Shown here: positions 53,355 through 61,316 of the stretch, in pieces | Layout: every line of letters starts with the position of its first letter | How positions within the stretch are numbered: position 1 is the stretch's first letter | Assembly: GCA_964400875.1 (NCBI GenBank) | Contig: CAYNWK010000001.1 | Span: 62,001 to 126,000, forward strand | From: CAYNWK01 sp964400875 | Lineage (GTDB): Bacteria; Chloroflexota; Anaerolineae; Anaerolineales; UBA4823 | Reading direction: 5' to 3' | DNA length: 64,000 nt | Translations under genes and position numbers: made by a program | Notes under the pieces: generated by a model | Databases searched by the model: none | The model's input: the letters and a program-made list of their open reading frames with translations, nothing else | Told to the model about the DNA's origin: nothing

Positions 53355-53431
53355 CGTAGTTCGGGGAGCTCGAGGGGTTGTTGCATGACCCGCAAAAATT
53401 CCACGAGCCGGCCCCTGCCATAGCAACTACG
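53355..53431 (+). promoter_or_regulatory. Nested stem-loop leader upstream of tsaD
   Basis: Four nested helices can form: CGTAGTT (53355-53361) with AACTACG (53425-53431), GGGG (53363-53366) with CCCC (53412-53415), GCTCG (53368-53372) with CGAGC (53404-53408), and GGGT (53375-53378) with ACCC (53388-53391). Together they make about 20 base pairs in a 77-nt element just before the tsaD ribosome-binding site. It may be a regulatory RNA or a terminator-like hairpin; no family is recognised. Confidence 0.4.
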
Positions 53432-53467
53432 AAGAGCCGATAATCTTTCAGGAGAAGCAATCGCTTG

Positions 53468-54526
53468 ATGAGCAACGAAATAAGCCAACCTGATGAAACG
53501 CCGCCGCAGGCGCGCATACTGGGCATCGAGACCTCGTGTGATGAAACCGCCGCCGCGGTGGTAGAGAATGGTCGCGTCATCTTATCCAACAGCGTGGCCT
53601 CACAAGCCGAACTCCACGCCGAGTTCGGCGGCATTTTCCCCGAAGTAGCTTCCCGCCAGCATATTCTCACCATTCACCCGATCATCGCTTCAGCCATGCA
53701 GGATGCCCACCTGACCCTCAGCGGAATCGACGCCATCGCTGTGACCCGTGGACCGGGTTTGCCCGGCTCCTTGGTGGTAGGGATGAACGCTGCCAAAGGC
53801 CTGGTCTTAGGCGCGGGGTTGCCCATCATCGGCGTCAACCACTTGGAAGCTCATGTTTATTCCGCTTGGCTGCACCGCGGCGATCAGACACCTCCTGACG
53901 AGCCGAAGTTCCCCTTGCTGGCCTTGATCGTATCCGGGGGCCATACCGAATTGGTTTTGATGAACGACCACCTGGACTACCAACGCCTGGGTGGAACCCT
54001 TGACGACGCGGCCGGTGAAGCCTTCGACAAGGTCGCCCGCCTGCTCGGACTCGGTTATCCGGGCGGGCCGGCCATCCAACAAGCTGCGCAGTATGGCAAT
54101 GCGCGCGCCTTCAGCTTCCCACGCGCCTGGCTGGAGGGCAGCTGGAATTTCTCTTTCAGCGGGTTGAAGACCGCCGTTTTGCGCGAGGTCCGCCGGCTGG
54201 AGGCTTCAGGAATGACCTTGCCTGTGAAAGACCTGGCAGCCAGCTTCCAATACGCCGTCGTCGACGTTCTGGTAGGTAAAGCCATCGCCGCCGCCAAGGA
54301 GTTCAACGCCAGGGAGATGCTGATCGCCGGAGGCGTTTCTGCAAATCAGCTGCTCCGGGAGATGGTGGAGGAAAGAGCGCCGGTCCCGGTGTCTATTCCC
54401 CCCATTTATTTGTGCACCGACAACGCTGCCATGATCGCAGGGGCAGGTTATTACCGGTTCATTCAGGGGCAGCGTGACCCCCTGGATATGGACGTGCTGC
54501 CCAATTGGCCTCTCTCCGAGCTTTGA
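53468..54526 (+). CDS. tsaD: tRNA N6-adenosine threonylcarbamoyltransferase
   Basis: I take the ATG at 53468 (352 residues); a TTG one codon earlier is closer to the AGGAG at 53451. The ASKHA-fold protein starts RILGIETSCDETAAAVVENG and has the iron-binding HLEAH motif (GVNHLEAHVYSAWLH, about 124) and LIVSGGHTELVLM. TsaD joins threonylcarbamoyl-AMP to A37 of ANN-decoding tRNAs (t6A). The AMP precursor is made by TsaC, whose gene converges on this one. Confidence 0.96.
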   Translation: MSNEISQPDETPPQARILGIETSCDETAAAVVENGRVILSNSVASQAELHAEFGGIFPEVASRQHILTIHPIIASAMQDAHLTLSGIDAIAVTRGPGLPGSLVVGMNAAKGLVLGAGLPIIGVNHLEAHVYSAWLHRGDQTPPDEPKFPLLALIVSGGHTELVLMNDHLDYQRLGGTLDDAAGEAFDKVARLLGLGYPGGPAIQQAAQYGNARAFSFPRAWLEGSWNFSFSGLKTAVLREVRRLEASGMTLPVKDLAASFQYAVVDVLVGKAIAAAKEFNAREMLIAGGVSANQLLREMVEERAPVPVSIPPIYLCTDNAAMIAGAGYYRFIQGQRDPLDMDVLPNWPLSEL

Positions 54527-54553
54527 GCTCTACAAGCTTAAAGCTCAGAAAAG

Positions 54554-54593
54554 AAAAAACACCCGTGATAGCAAGCCATCACGGGTGTTTTTT
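54554..54593 (+). terminator. Intrinsic terminator after tsaD
   Basis: A 16-bp stem (AAAAAACACCCGTGAT / ATCACGGGTGTTTTTT) with an 8-nt loop and a T-tract, 28 bp beyond the tsaD stop. Confidence 0.93.
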
Positions 54594-54603
54594 TATTAAA
54601 ATC

Positions 54604-54645
54604 AAACCGCCCTTGGGGCTGGCTCCTGTTCCCCGTGGGCGGTTT
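54604..54645 (-). terminator. Terminator-like hairpin after tsaC
   Basis: AAACCGCCC (54604-54612) pairs with GGGCGGTTT (54637-54645), with an inner GGGG/CCCC helix. On the minus strand it is followed by GATTTTAATAAAAA. It lies about 110 bp beyond the tsaC stop and is separate from the tsaD terminator. Confidence 0.7.
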
Positions 54646-54756
54646 TGAGTGAGGAGAATGCAATTCTCATTATACAGATCAACCTAAATAGGGCATGAAG
54701 GCAAAATAATAAATTGATGAGAACCGCCTTTATGCTTCCACTTCTCGGCAAACTGC

Positions 54757-55383
54757 TTAAGATAGTTCCAGAAGGACTTTGTGAATTTCCGCCTCCGTGA
54801 TCGGCCCAGCGCGTAATATCACCGGCTCTTGAGTAGTACAATCCACGACCGTGGACGGGACGCCGCCCGGAGATCGACCTCCATCCAAGACCAGGTGCAC
54901 CCGGCCATCCAACTGCGCCAGGGCTTCCTGCGCTGAAAGGGCGCTCTCCCGGCCGGACAGGTTCGCCGAGGTCACTGCCAGGGGACCTGTCAGGTGCAGT
55001 AGTTCAAGCGCCAGAGGATGATCGGGAACGCGCAGCCCTATTGTAGGCTCTGGTGAGAGGATCTTTGGCAAGCTCGGATGCCGGGCTGTGATCAGGGTGA
55101 GCGGACCAGGCCAGAAACGGCGGGCTAATTGGAGCGCAGTCTGACTGAGCCCTGCTGACACCTGATCCAGCTCCTGCAAACCACTGAGCAGCAATGCGAT
55201 CGCCCGATGGCTGTTGCGCCCCTTGACAACGTAAAGCCGTTCGATATATTCTGTGCGGGTAGGTAAAGCAGCTAAGCCATACACGGTGTCCGTGGGAAAA
55301 ACCAGCGTACCGCCATGGTTCAAGACATCCACAGCATGCTGCAGCGCAACAGGATGGTCGGCATTCAGAACTTCAGTATTCAT
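54757..55383 (-). CDS. tsaC: L-threonylcarbamoyladenylate synthase (Sua5/YrdC/TsaC family)
   Basis: An ATG at 55383 gives 208 residues; a TTG at 55401 would add six. No strong ribosome-binding site favours either. Motifs: GGTLVFPTDTVYGLAALPT, the KxR nucleotide-binding loop YVVKGRNSHRAIALLL, RRFWPGPLTLI and the TSANLSG signature. It makes threonylcarbamoyl-AMP from threonine, bicarbonate and ATP for t6A synthesis. It lacks the extra Sua5 C-terminal domain. Upstream on the minus strand there is a TATAAT near 55437. Confidence 0.93.
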   Translation of the reverse strand: MNTEVLNADHPVALQHAVDVLNHGGTLVFPTDTVYGLAALPTRTEYIERLYVVKGRNSHRAIALLLSGLQELDQVSAGLSQTALQLARRFWPGPLTLITARHPSLPKILSPEPTIGLRVPDHPLALELLHLTGPLAVTSANLSGRESALSAQEALAQLDGRVHLVLDGGRSPGGVPSTVVDCTTQEPVILRAGPITEAEIHKVLLELS

Positions 55384-55531
55384 ATGGGAGACATCAGCCA
55401 ATTGCTCTTACCAGGAATTATTCTAAACCTGGTCTATTATATATGAGTCGTGACGATCCGGGCTACATGCTATCTTACCCCGGGAGTACTTAAATCTTGT
55501 CAGCTACGGGTGTGTTTTAGCGCCTTACCCG

Positions 55532-56140
55532 TCACACCCCTAAACCAACAACTCCCCGCCCCAGACGGGCAAACCCGGGCCCCATAATTAATGCCATCTC
55601 GAGCAGCTCATAACCGGCTCCGGCAAACAATGCGGTTAAGTCGGCTCCGCTCCACCGGTGGTTGGCTTCAGCATTCCTTGCCCAGTTTACCAGCGATCGT
55701 CGCGCCACACCTCGCAGTCCGTGCTGACTGGCGAGCGTTTCCGCCGCGCTCATCGTAAGCCTTTCAGAAGGATTGAGGGCGATAAGAAAGCCGCCGGGCC
55801 GGAGAAAATCACGAATTTGGCGCAATGCACCGCCCGGATCAGCCAGCAGGAAGAGCAAATTGCTCGCCGTGATCAGATCAAAGCGGCCCTTGGAGAAAGA
55901 CAGCGCGCGCACATCCGCGGCAACGACGGACCGATGCAGCGGCCTCGGATAAAACGCGGCTGGATCGAAATCCGCGCCAAACGCGACGCAGCCGCGCTCG
56001 GCGAACAGAGCTGGCAGCAGACCAGGTCCGCAGCCAACGTCCAGCGTCCACCAGCCCGGTTCCGGCCGACACCAGGCCGCAAACTTTTCCAGGACGCGCC
56101 CCCATCCCGTTTGTGTTTGAATGCTGTGGAAATCGCTCAA
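55532..56140 (-). CDS. Class I SAM-dependent methyltransferase
   Basis: A 202-residue methyltransferase beginning with TTG one base after the coaX stop. Motif I is WTLDVGCGPGLLPALFAERG, motif II FGADFDPA, and the following acidic region is DLITASNLLFLLAD. It looks like the UbiE/Coq5 type (class I, DxGxGxG). The substrate is unknown. Being the last gene of the panB operon, it is co-expressed with pantothenate genes, but no link to CoA chemistry is established. Confidence 0.85.
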   Translation of the reverse strand: MSDFHSIQTQTGWGRVLEKFAAWCRPEPGWWTLDVGCGPGLLPALFAERGCVAFGADFDPAAFYPRPLHRSVVAADVRALSFSKGRFDLITASNLLFLLADPGGALRQIRDFLRPGGFLIALNPSERLTMSAAETLASQHGLRGVARRSLVNWARNAEANHRWSGADLTALFAGAGYELLEMALIMGPGFARLGRGVVGLGV

Positions 56141-56141
56141 T

Positions 56142-56906
56142 TTAGCGGTTCAACCCCCAGATGATCCGCAAGCCGTCCAGGGTGAGCCAGGGGGCGATAA
56201 TCTCGATAGCCTCCGTCTCATTAGCGATGACCGCCGCCAGGCCGCCCGTTCCAATAACCTTCATATCCGCGCCTAGCTCAGCGCGGAAACGCTGGACCAT
56301 GCCTTCCACCAGGCCGACGTAACCGTACAACAAACCGGACTGCATGGCATGAACCGTGTTCCGACCTATAGCGGCGGGCGGACGCTGAAAATCGACGCGC
56401 GGAAGCTTGGCGGTGCGCATGAAGAGCGCATCGGCGGCGATACCGATCCCTGGAGCGATCGCCCCACCAAGATAGTCGCCATCTTTAGAAATGCCATCGA
56501 AAGTGGTCGCAGTCCCGAAGTCCACCACACAGGCTGGCAGGCCGTAAAAACACTGCACGGCGGCTGCATCGGCGATGCGGTCAGCGCCTACCGCACGCGG
56601 GTCTTCATAACGGACGCGCACACCAGTGCGCACGCCTGCATCGACAACCAGCGGCGTACGCTTCAGATACCCTTCACAGGCCTCCACGACACGACCGGTT
56701 AGCGGAGGCACCACAGAGGCGAGACAGATTCCGCTCAGTTCTTCCGGTGCGCGACCGGCGTGCTCCAGTAGCCCTAAAAACTGCAGCCCAAACTCGTCGG
56801 GCATGCGTTCGTGATCGGTCGCCAGCCGCCAGCGAGGGCCTAAATCATCACCATCGAACAAACCTAAGGTGATATTGGTATTACCCACATCGATCGTCAG
56901 CAGCAT
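56142..56906 (-). CDS. coaX: Type III pantothenate kinase
   Basis: A 254-residue ASKHA-fold kinase. Landmarks: LLTIDVGNTNITLGLFDGD (phosphate loop), the GADRIADAAAVQCF motif (about 105) and ACVVDFGTATTFDGI. It phosphorylates pantothenate without feedback inhibition by CoA. It lies between panC and the methyltransferase gene, 5 bp from panC. Confidence 0.96.
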   Translation of the reverse strand: MLLTIDVGNTNITLGLFDGDDLGPRWRLATDHERMPDEFGLQFLGLLEHAGRAPEELSGICLASVVPPLTGRVVEACEGYLKRTPLVVDAGVRTGVRVRYEDPRAVGADRIADAAAVQCFYGLPACVVDFGTATTFDGISKDGDYLGGAIAPGIGIAADALFMRTAKLPRVDFQRPPAAIGRNTVHAMQSGLLYGYVGLVEGMVQRFRAELGADMKVIGTGGLAAVIANETEAIEIIAPWLTLDGLRIIWGLNR

Positions 56907-56911
56907 CGCTC

Positions 56912-57748
56912 TTATTCTCCAATCACCAGGTTATCGATCAGCCGTGTATCCCCGAAGTAAACTGCCATCGAGAGCAAAGCGCGTGAGACCTTCCCCTCCA
57001 GCTCGACCAACTGCTCTGGATGGGCGCACGAGACGTACTGCAGGCGCGCCAGGGGCTCGGCGTTGACCGTCTCAGCCAGGATGCGGCGCAGTTTTTCCGC
57101 ATCTCGTTCACCGGAAGCAAACGCACCCCTGGCGGCGGACAACGACCTGTGGAGCACCGTGGCGGCTTTCCGTTGGGCCGGATCGAGATACACGTTGCGG
57201 CTGGACATCGCCAGGCCGTCCGCCTCACGGACGATCGGGCAGACGACGATCTCGATAGGGTAATTCAGATCCCGAACCATCCGCCGGATCACGACCGCCT
57301 GCTGAGCGTCCTTCTGGCCGAAATATGCCCGGTTTGGCTGGATGGCGTTGAACAGCTTAGCTACTACCGTAGTAACGCCGCGAAAATGTCCCGGGCGCAT
57401 GCCGCCCTCTAATGGCAGGGTGACCTCTTCGACCTTTACCCAGGTTTGATATCCAGCAGGGTACATCTGTTCTGCCGAGGGCGTCCAGACCAGGTTGACG
57501 CCTTCCATTTCTAGCAATTCCAGGTCATGCGGGATATCTCGTGGGTAAGCTCCTAAATCTTCCCCCGGCCCAAATTGGGTCGGGTTTACGAAGATCGTGG
57601 CAACGACGCTGGAACATTCCTGCCGGGCCCGGCGAGCTAGGGATAGATGCCCTTGGTGCAGGTAACCCATCGTCGGCACCAAACCCACCGGCGGCTCTAA
57701 TTCCGCACGCTGCCGACGTAAGTCTTTGAATGAAATGACTGTTTGCAT
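56912..57748 (-). CDS. panC: Pantothenate synthetase
   Basis: A 278-residue ligase. The nucleotidyl-transferase motifs are PTMGYLHQGHLSLARRA (HIGH-like, about 26) and the KMSKS-like region GLAMSSRNVYL (about 180), with FGQKDAQQAVVIRRM between. It condenses pantoate with beta-alanine. A weak ribosome-binding site precedes the ATG. It is followed by coaX. Confidence 0.96.
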   Translation of the reverse strand: MQTVISFKDLRRQRAELEPPVGLVPTMGYLHQGHLSLARRARQECSSVVATIFVNPTQFGPGEDLGAYPRDIPHDLELLEMEGVNLVWTPSAEQMYPAGYQTWVKVEEVTLPLEGGMRPGHFRGVTTVVAKLFNAIQPNRAYFGQKDAQQAVVIRRMVRDLNYPIEIVVCPIVREADGLAMSSRNVYLDPAQRKAATVLHRSLSAARGAFASGERDAEKLRRILAETVNAEPLARLQYVSCAHPEQLVELEGKVSRALLSMAVYFGDTRLIDNLVIGE

Positions 57749-57802
57749 AATTTTTTAGGAAGGTAGGTGTTTGGACGAGCGATGGCATCCAAAAAGCCCC
57801 AT

Positions 57803-58723
57803 CTAGACTCCCTGATCGACGAGGGCTCGGATCAGCTGCCACAACGTCCGGTTAATCGGTGTGGGAACGTTATGCTGTTCTCCGAAGCGGGCTATGGCGC
57901 CATTGATGGCGTCGATTTCGGTCGGAGCCCCCCGCCTGACATCTTGGCGCATGGAGGACGAATTCGTCGTGGTCCGCCGAGCGATCGTTTCTACGGTGAC
58001 CACCGGGTCGGGATACGGCAAGCGCACCCCTCCTGCGACAGCCACCGCGGCCGCTTCTTTCGCTGCCGCGCCCAAAAGCGAACGGGCGGAGGGGCGCGCC
58101 AGCAGCTCGCCGTTAGGCACGTCCAGTAAGGCGGTCAACGGGTTGATCGCTGCGTTGATCAGCAGCTTACCCCACAAGAGCGTCTCCGTGTCGGAGACCG
58201 TCTCGACTACAAAACCGGCCTGCCGGAGGAGTTCAGCCAAGGGTTTGAGACGGGCGTGAACGCCCAGGGAGATCATATCGTCCCCAACCGCGCGCACTCG
58301 TGCGGGCGCCTCCAGAGTCGCTCCGGTAGTGGTCACACCAAGAGCAACCCGCGGCGAACCCAAAGCTTCTACCAGCGCCTCGCGATTTCCCAAACCGTTC
58401 TGCAGCGTCAGAGCCAGCCCATCCTCAGCTAGGCATGAGGCCAGCTGTCGTGCGGCCCGCCCCGTCTGCCAGGATTTGACCAGCACCAGAGCGAATTTCA
58501 CCCCCTGGGCATCCAGCGGGTCGGTGATCACCCTGACCGGATAGACTCGTTCCGCGCTGCTTCCGGCGAGTAGATGGATGCCGTCATCGCGTAGAGCCTG
58601 GAGGCCCTCGGTCCAGGTACCCAGGTGGATCACGTCGGCACCGATCTCCACCAACCTGGCGCCGAACAAACAGGCCATAGCGCCCGTGCCGGCGATCAAC
58701 ACCGTGCGGTTTTCATCCATCAT
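57803..58723 (-). CDS. panE: 2-dehydropantoate 2-reductase
   Basis: A 306-residue ketopantoate reductase. The NADPH-binding loop reads IAGTGAMACLFGARL at the N-terminus; the catalytic Lys lies in LWGKLLINAAINPLTALLD (about 180). It reduces 2-dehydropantoate to pantoate. It lies between panB and panC, with 31 bp to panB. Confidence 0.95.
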   Translation of the reverse strand: MMDENRTVLIAGTGAMACLFGARLVEIGADVIHLGTWTEGLQALRDDGIHLLAGSSAERVYPVRVITDPLDAQGVKFALVLVKSWQTGRAARQLASCLAEDGLALTLQNGLGNREALVEALGSPRVALGVTTTGATLEAPARVRAVGDDMISLGVHARLKPLAELLRQAGFVVETVSDTETLLWGKLLINAAINPLTALLDVPNGELLARPSARSLLGAAAKEAAAVAVAGGVRLPYPDPVVTVETIARRTTTNSSSMRQDVRRGAPTEIDAINGAIARFGEQHNVPTPINRTLWQLIRALVDQGV

Positions 58724-58754
58724 AGGCTCTCATGCGATTCCAATTCAACTCGGA

Positions 58755-59633
58755 TCAAGCCTCGACCGCTTCCAGAAAGGCCTGCCATTCCTCAACGGGC
58801 ATCTCGATGGTATGTTCGGTCGCGGGGAATTCACCGGATTCGACATCGGCAATGTAAGCTTCCAAAGCAGAGGCGATTTCGGCATGCAAATTGGCGTACT
58901 GTCGGACGAACTTGGGAGTAAAGCGGTCGAAAAGACCTAACAGATCGTGTGTAACTAACACCTGCCCATCGCAGCCCACTCCGGCTCCGATCCCGATGGT
59001 GGGGATGTCCAAATGCTGGGATACGTACTCCGCCAGTCTACCCGGGACAGCTTCCAGAACCAGGCTGAAGCAGCCCGCCTCTTGAAGCATCAGCGCCTCT
59101 TCCAACAAGCGTCTGGCTGCCAGTGTAGTCTTCCCTTGGGCTCGGAACCCCCCCATCTGATGCACGCTTTGTGGCGTGAGCCCGAGATGGCCCATCACCG
59201 GAATGCCCGCGCCAACGATCGAGCGAACCGCATCCAGGCGGGCTTCGCCTCCCTCCAGCTTGACTGCATCCATGCCTGCTTCCTGCAGGAAACGACCGGC
59301 GTTGCGCACGGCATCCTGCGTAGAGGTCTGGTAAGACATAAAGGGCATATCGCCGATCAACAGTGCGAAACTGGCTCCGCGCGAAACTGCCCGGCAGTGA
59401 TGCAGCATATCTTCCATCGTCACGGGGAGCGTGGTCTCGTAACCCAATACGACCATCCCCAGCGAATCACCTACCAGGACTGAGTCAATCCCGGCGCGAT
59501 CCATCGCCAGCGCGGTCGGGTAGTCATAGGCGGTCAACATGGTGATCGGTTCGCCGCGTGCCTTCTTTTGGCGAAAAGAATGCGTGGTTATTTTCTTTCT
59601 AGTTGAATCGATAGTTGGGGCGGTAGTGGACAC
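58755..59633 (-). CDS. panB: 3-methyl-2-oxobutanoate hydroxymethyltransferase
   Basis: I take the GTG at 59633, which follows GGAGG at the right distance; a TTG at 59648 would place that site inside the gene. The 292-residue TIM-barrel has ITMLTAYDYPTALAMDRAGI, LVGDSLGMVVLGYETTLPV and the PVMGHLGLTPQS active-site strand (about 150), with the C-terminal LVLEAVPGRLAEY. It is the first gene of the pan operon and has a long leader. Confidence 0.96.
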   Translation of the reverse strand: MSTTAPTIDSTRKKITTHSFRQKKARGEPITMLTAYDYPTALAMDRAGIDSVLVGDSLGMVVLGYETTLPVTMEDMLHHCRAVSRGASFALLIGDMPFMSYQTSTQDAVRNAGRFLQEAGMDAVKLEGGEARLDAVRSIVGAGIPVMGHLGLTPQSVHQMGGFRAQGKTTLAARRLLEEALMLQEAGCFSLVLEAVPGRLAEYVSQHLDIPTIGIGAGVGCDGQVLVTHDLLGLFDRFTPKFVRQYANLHAEIASALEAYIADVESGEFPATEHTIEMPVEEWQAFLEAVEA

Positions 59634-59890
59634 GGTACCCTCCTTCAAAGTTGGTAGGGTCCGGAGATATTCGGACAGGGATGCGCTCCGTAAGGGAAAA
59701 GCTTAGCGCCTTTCCAGGAAGGTCATCCCAAATCCCCGGTGCGGATGAATTTTTCGTTTGGGATCAGCCGTGGACGAAGTTAGATGAAAGAGCTTTGGCG
59801 GACAAAACCCGGCAAAGCTCTCCACTTTTTCACATTCGTGCGGAGTCTCCCTAAATATTCCGTCTGGGTTCCGGATGAAATCCCAGCGGC
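59634..59890 (-). promoter_or_regulatory. Long structured leader of the panB operon
   Basis: The transcript starting near 59890 would have a leader of about 257 nt. Several inverted repeats are visible: AGAGCTTTG / CAAAGCTCT (59789-59821), ATCCCAAA / TTTGGGAT (59725-59764) and GTCCG / CGGAC (59659-59676), the last close to the ribosome-binding site. A 'pan' RNA motif is known in panB leaders of Chloroflexi and other phyla; whether this is that motif I cannot confirm by eye. Confidence 0.5.
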
Positions 59891-59896
59891 TGTGGA

Positions 59897-59905
59897 ATTA
59901 TACCA
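59897..59905 (-). promoter_or_regulatory. Extended -10 promoter of the panB operon
   Basis: TGGTATAAT on the minus strand, an extended -10. The preceding terminator-like repeat (CGATCCC / GGGATCG, 59910-59931) separates it from the sulfotransferase gene. Confidence 0.65.
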
Positions 59906-59909
59906 AAAT

Positions 59910-59931
59910 CGATCCCCGCTTACCGGGATCG
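59910..59931 (-). terminator. Terminator-like hairpin after the sulfotransferase gene
   Basis: CGATCCC (59910-59916) pairs with GGGATCG (59925-59931); on the minus strand it is followed by ATTTTGG. It lies 13 bp beyond the sulfotransferase stop, just upstream of the panB promoter. Confidence 0.6.
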
Positions 59932-59943
59932 CTCGCGCCTGAT

Positions 59944-60684
59944 TCAGGGTTGATACCCCATTAACTCCAAATCATCCTGGAAAGCCAGACTGCAGGCGGC
60001 CAACTGTTCCTCCGTTAGGACCTGGCGAAATCGCTCCGCTTCGCCCTGGTTGAAATGAGTGCCATGCACGATCTCACGGGCGCGTTGCGGTTTGTATTTC
60101 TCCACCACCTCCTGAATCGCGCTCTCATGTGGGTTCAGCTGCAGGAATTCGATCAGGTTCTCAGCCTGAGCGGGATAGTCGGCCAACAGGTCTTCGTAGC
60201 GCACAGGCCAAGCCTGCTCGCAAGCAATCCATTGATGCCAGATCTGAACGTACGCTTTCATAAACTGAATGGCTGCGTCTATGTTTGCCAGATGAGAAAA
60301 GGCGTTCTCGCGCTCCTTCCCCAGACCTTGCTGGCCGTATTCATAAGCCGAAAGCAGGGCTGCGCGTGGATCGCGGTAAATATAAGTTGGGCGGATCATT
60401 GCCTGGCGGATCAAGCTGGATGCGAAAGGTTCCAGGCCGGCATGTGTTTTGATCGTAAAAGTATTGCCAAACCAAACGGGAATCATAACCGGAAATATCC
60501 GGTGAAGGCCGAGCGAGCCGATATTGCAGTTGACTTCGGTGAGCAGACGTTGTAAAAAGTAGCGCTTACGGATGGCTCGAGCGTCCTGATACCCCCCAGC
60601 GACAACCAGATCGTGGGTAAGGTTATAGTACCATCCAGAGCCGGCGCGCGGCATGCCGACGGATAAGATTAATTGACCAGGCAT
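59944..60684 (-). CDS. Sulfotransferase-family protein
   Basis: A 246-residue protein. The PAPS 5'-phosphosulfate loop is SVGMPRAGSGWYYNL (about 8-22) and the 3'-phosphate site is YIYRDPRAALLSAYEY (about 100-115), which fits PF00685-like bacterial sulfotransferases. No signal peptide is seen. It probably transfers sulfate to a carbohydrate or lipid, but the acceptor is unknown. The envelope genes elsewhere in the window make a glycan acceptor plausible. Confidence 0.82.
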   Translation of the reverse strand: MPGQLILSVGMPRAGSGWYYNLTHDLVVAGGYQDARAIRKRYFLQRLLTEVNCNIGSLGLHRIFPVMIPVWFGNTFTIKTHAGLEPFASSLIRQAMIRPTYIYRDPRAALLSAYEYGQQGLGKERENAFSHLANIDAAIQFMKAYVQIWHQWIACEQAWPVRYEDLLADYPAQAENLIEFLQLNPHESAIQEVVEKYKPQRAREIVHGTHFNQGEAERFRQVLTEEQLAACSLAFQDDLELMGYQP

Positions 60685-60916
60685 TGTATTCGAATTTCCC
60701 TATCTGGCAAGTCGACCGGGTGATTCAAGCTTCCACACGTTCACCGGTTTCCCATTTATAATAATACCATCATCCCCGCAGGGAGGCTTTCACTCGGGCT
60801 TTTTGTAGTTGTCGTTGCGGTGGTTAAGGAGATTCCTGAAGAACCTACACTTGCCCGCAAAGGCAGGTGCAGCTGTAAGCAGCAAAGTTCGAACAAGCAT
60901 TTGAGAGGAGAAAAAT

Positions 60917-61135
60917 ATGAGTCGTGCATCCAGTTTTTTGCAGGGAGTTCTCTTTGGAGCAATGATCGGCGCAGCGCTCGCCATCTTACTGGCGCCCTCT
61001 TCAGGGGAAGATCTGCGTCGGGACATGCAGAGCAGAGCCGATAAGATCCGCTCCGACGTGGAGGAAGCCGCCGCTCAGCGCAGGGCGGAATTAGAACAGC
61101 GGCTTGCCCAGCTGCGCTCCCCCCAGGGCGGATAA
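60917..61135 (+). CDS. YtxH-domain protein
   Basis: A 72-residue protein. A single N-terminal membrane segment (SFLQGVLFGAMIGAALAILLAP, about 6-27) carries the SSGEDLRRDMQ stretch that is diagnostic of YtxH, followed by an amphipathic coiled-coil region (VEEAAAQRRAELEQRLAQLRSP). The domain is linked to stress in Gram-positive bacteria and is of unknown molecular function. GAGAGGAG precedes the ATG. A terminator follows at 61163. Confidence 0.85.
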   Translation: MSRASSFLQGVLFGAMIGAALAILLAPSSGEDLRRDMQSRADKIRSDVEEAAAQRRAELEQRLAQLRSPQGG

Positions 61136-61162
61136 ATCCCCCAGGGACTTAAGGGTTTGACC

Positions 61163-61194
61163 AAACGCCGGACGATCCACCTTGTCCGGCGTTT
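61163..61194. terminator. Intrinsic terminator
   Basis: An 11-bp perfect stem (AAACGCCGGAC / GTCCGGCGTTT) with a 10-nt loop, followed on the plus strand by CAAATATTTGTTT. It ends the YtxH gene and faces the convergent protease gene; the remaining 120 bp up to that gene hold nothing I recognise. Confidence 0.8.
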
Positions 61195-61316
61195 CAAATA
61201 TTTGTTTCCCTTCATACTGAAGTATCCCCAACCAAAGTGAGTATGGCTGTTCGGGTGTGCGACGCCCACACAGACAGTCATATTTTTTTCCCTGAAAAAC
61301 ATCACGATTGGCGGTA

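Noticed and set aside
54602..54841. A 79-codon minus-strand frame after tsaC
   Set aside because: It overlaps the tsaC 3' end in another frame and spans terminators; it has no ribosome-binding site.
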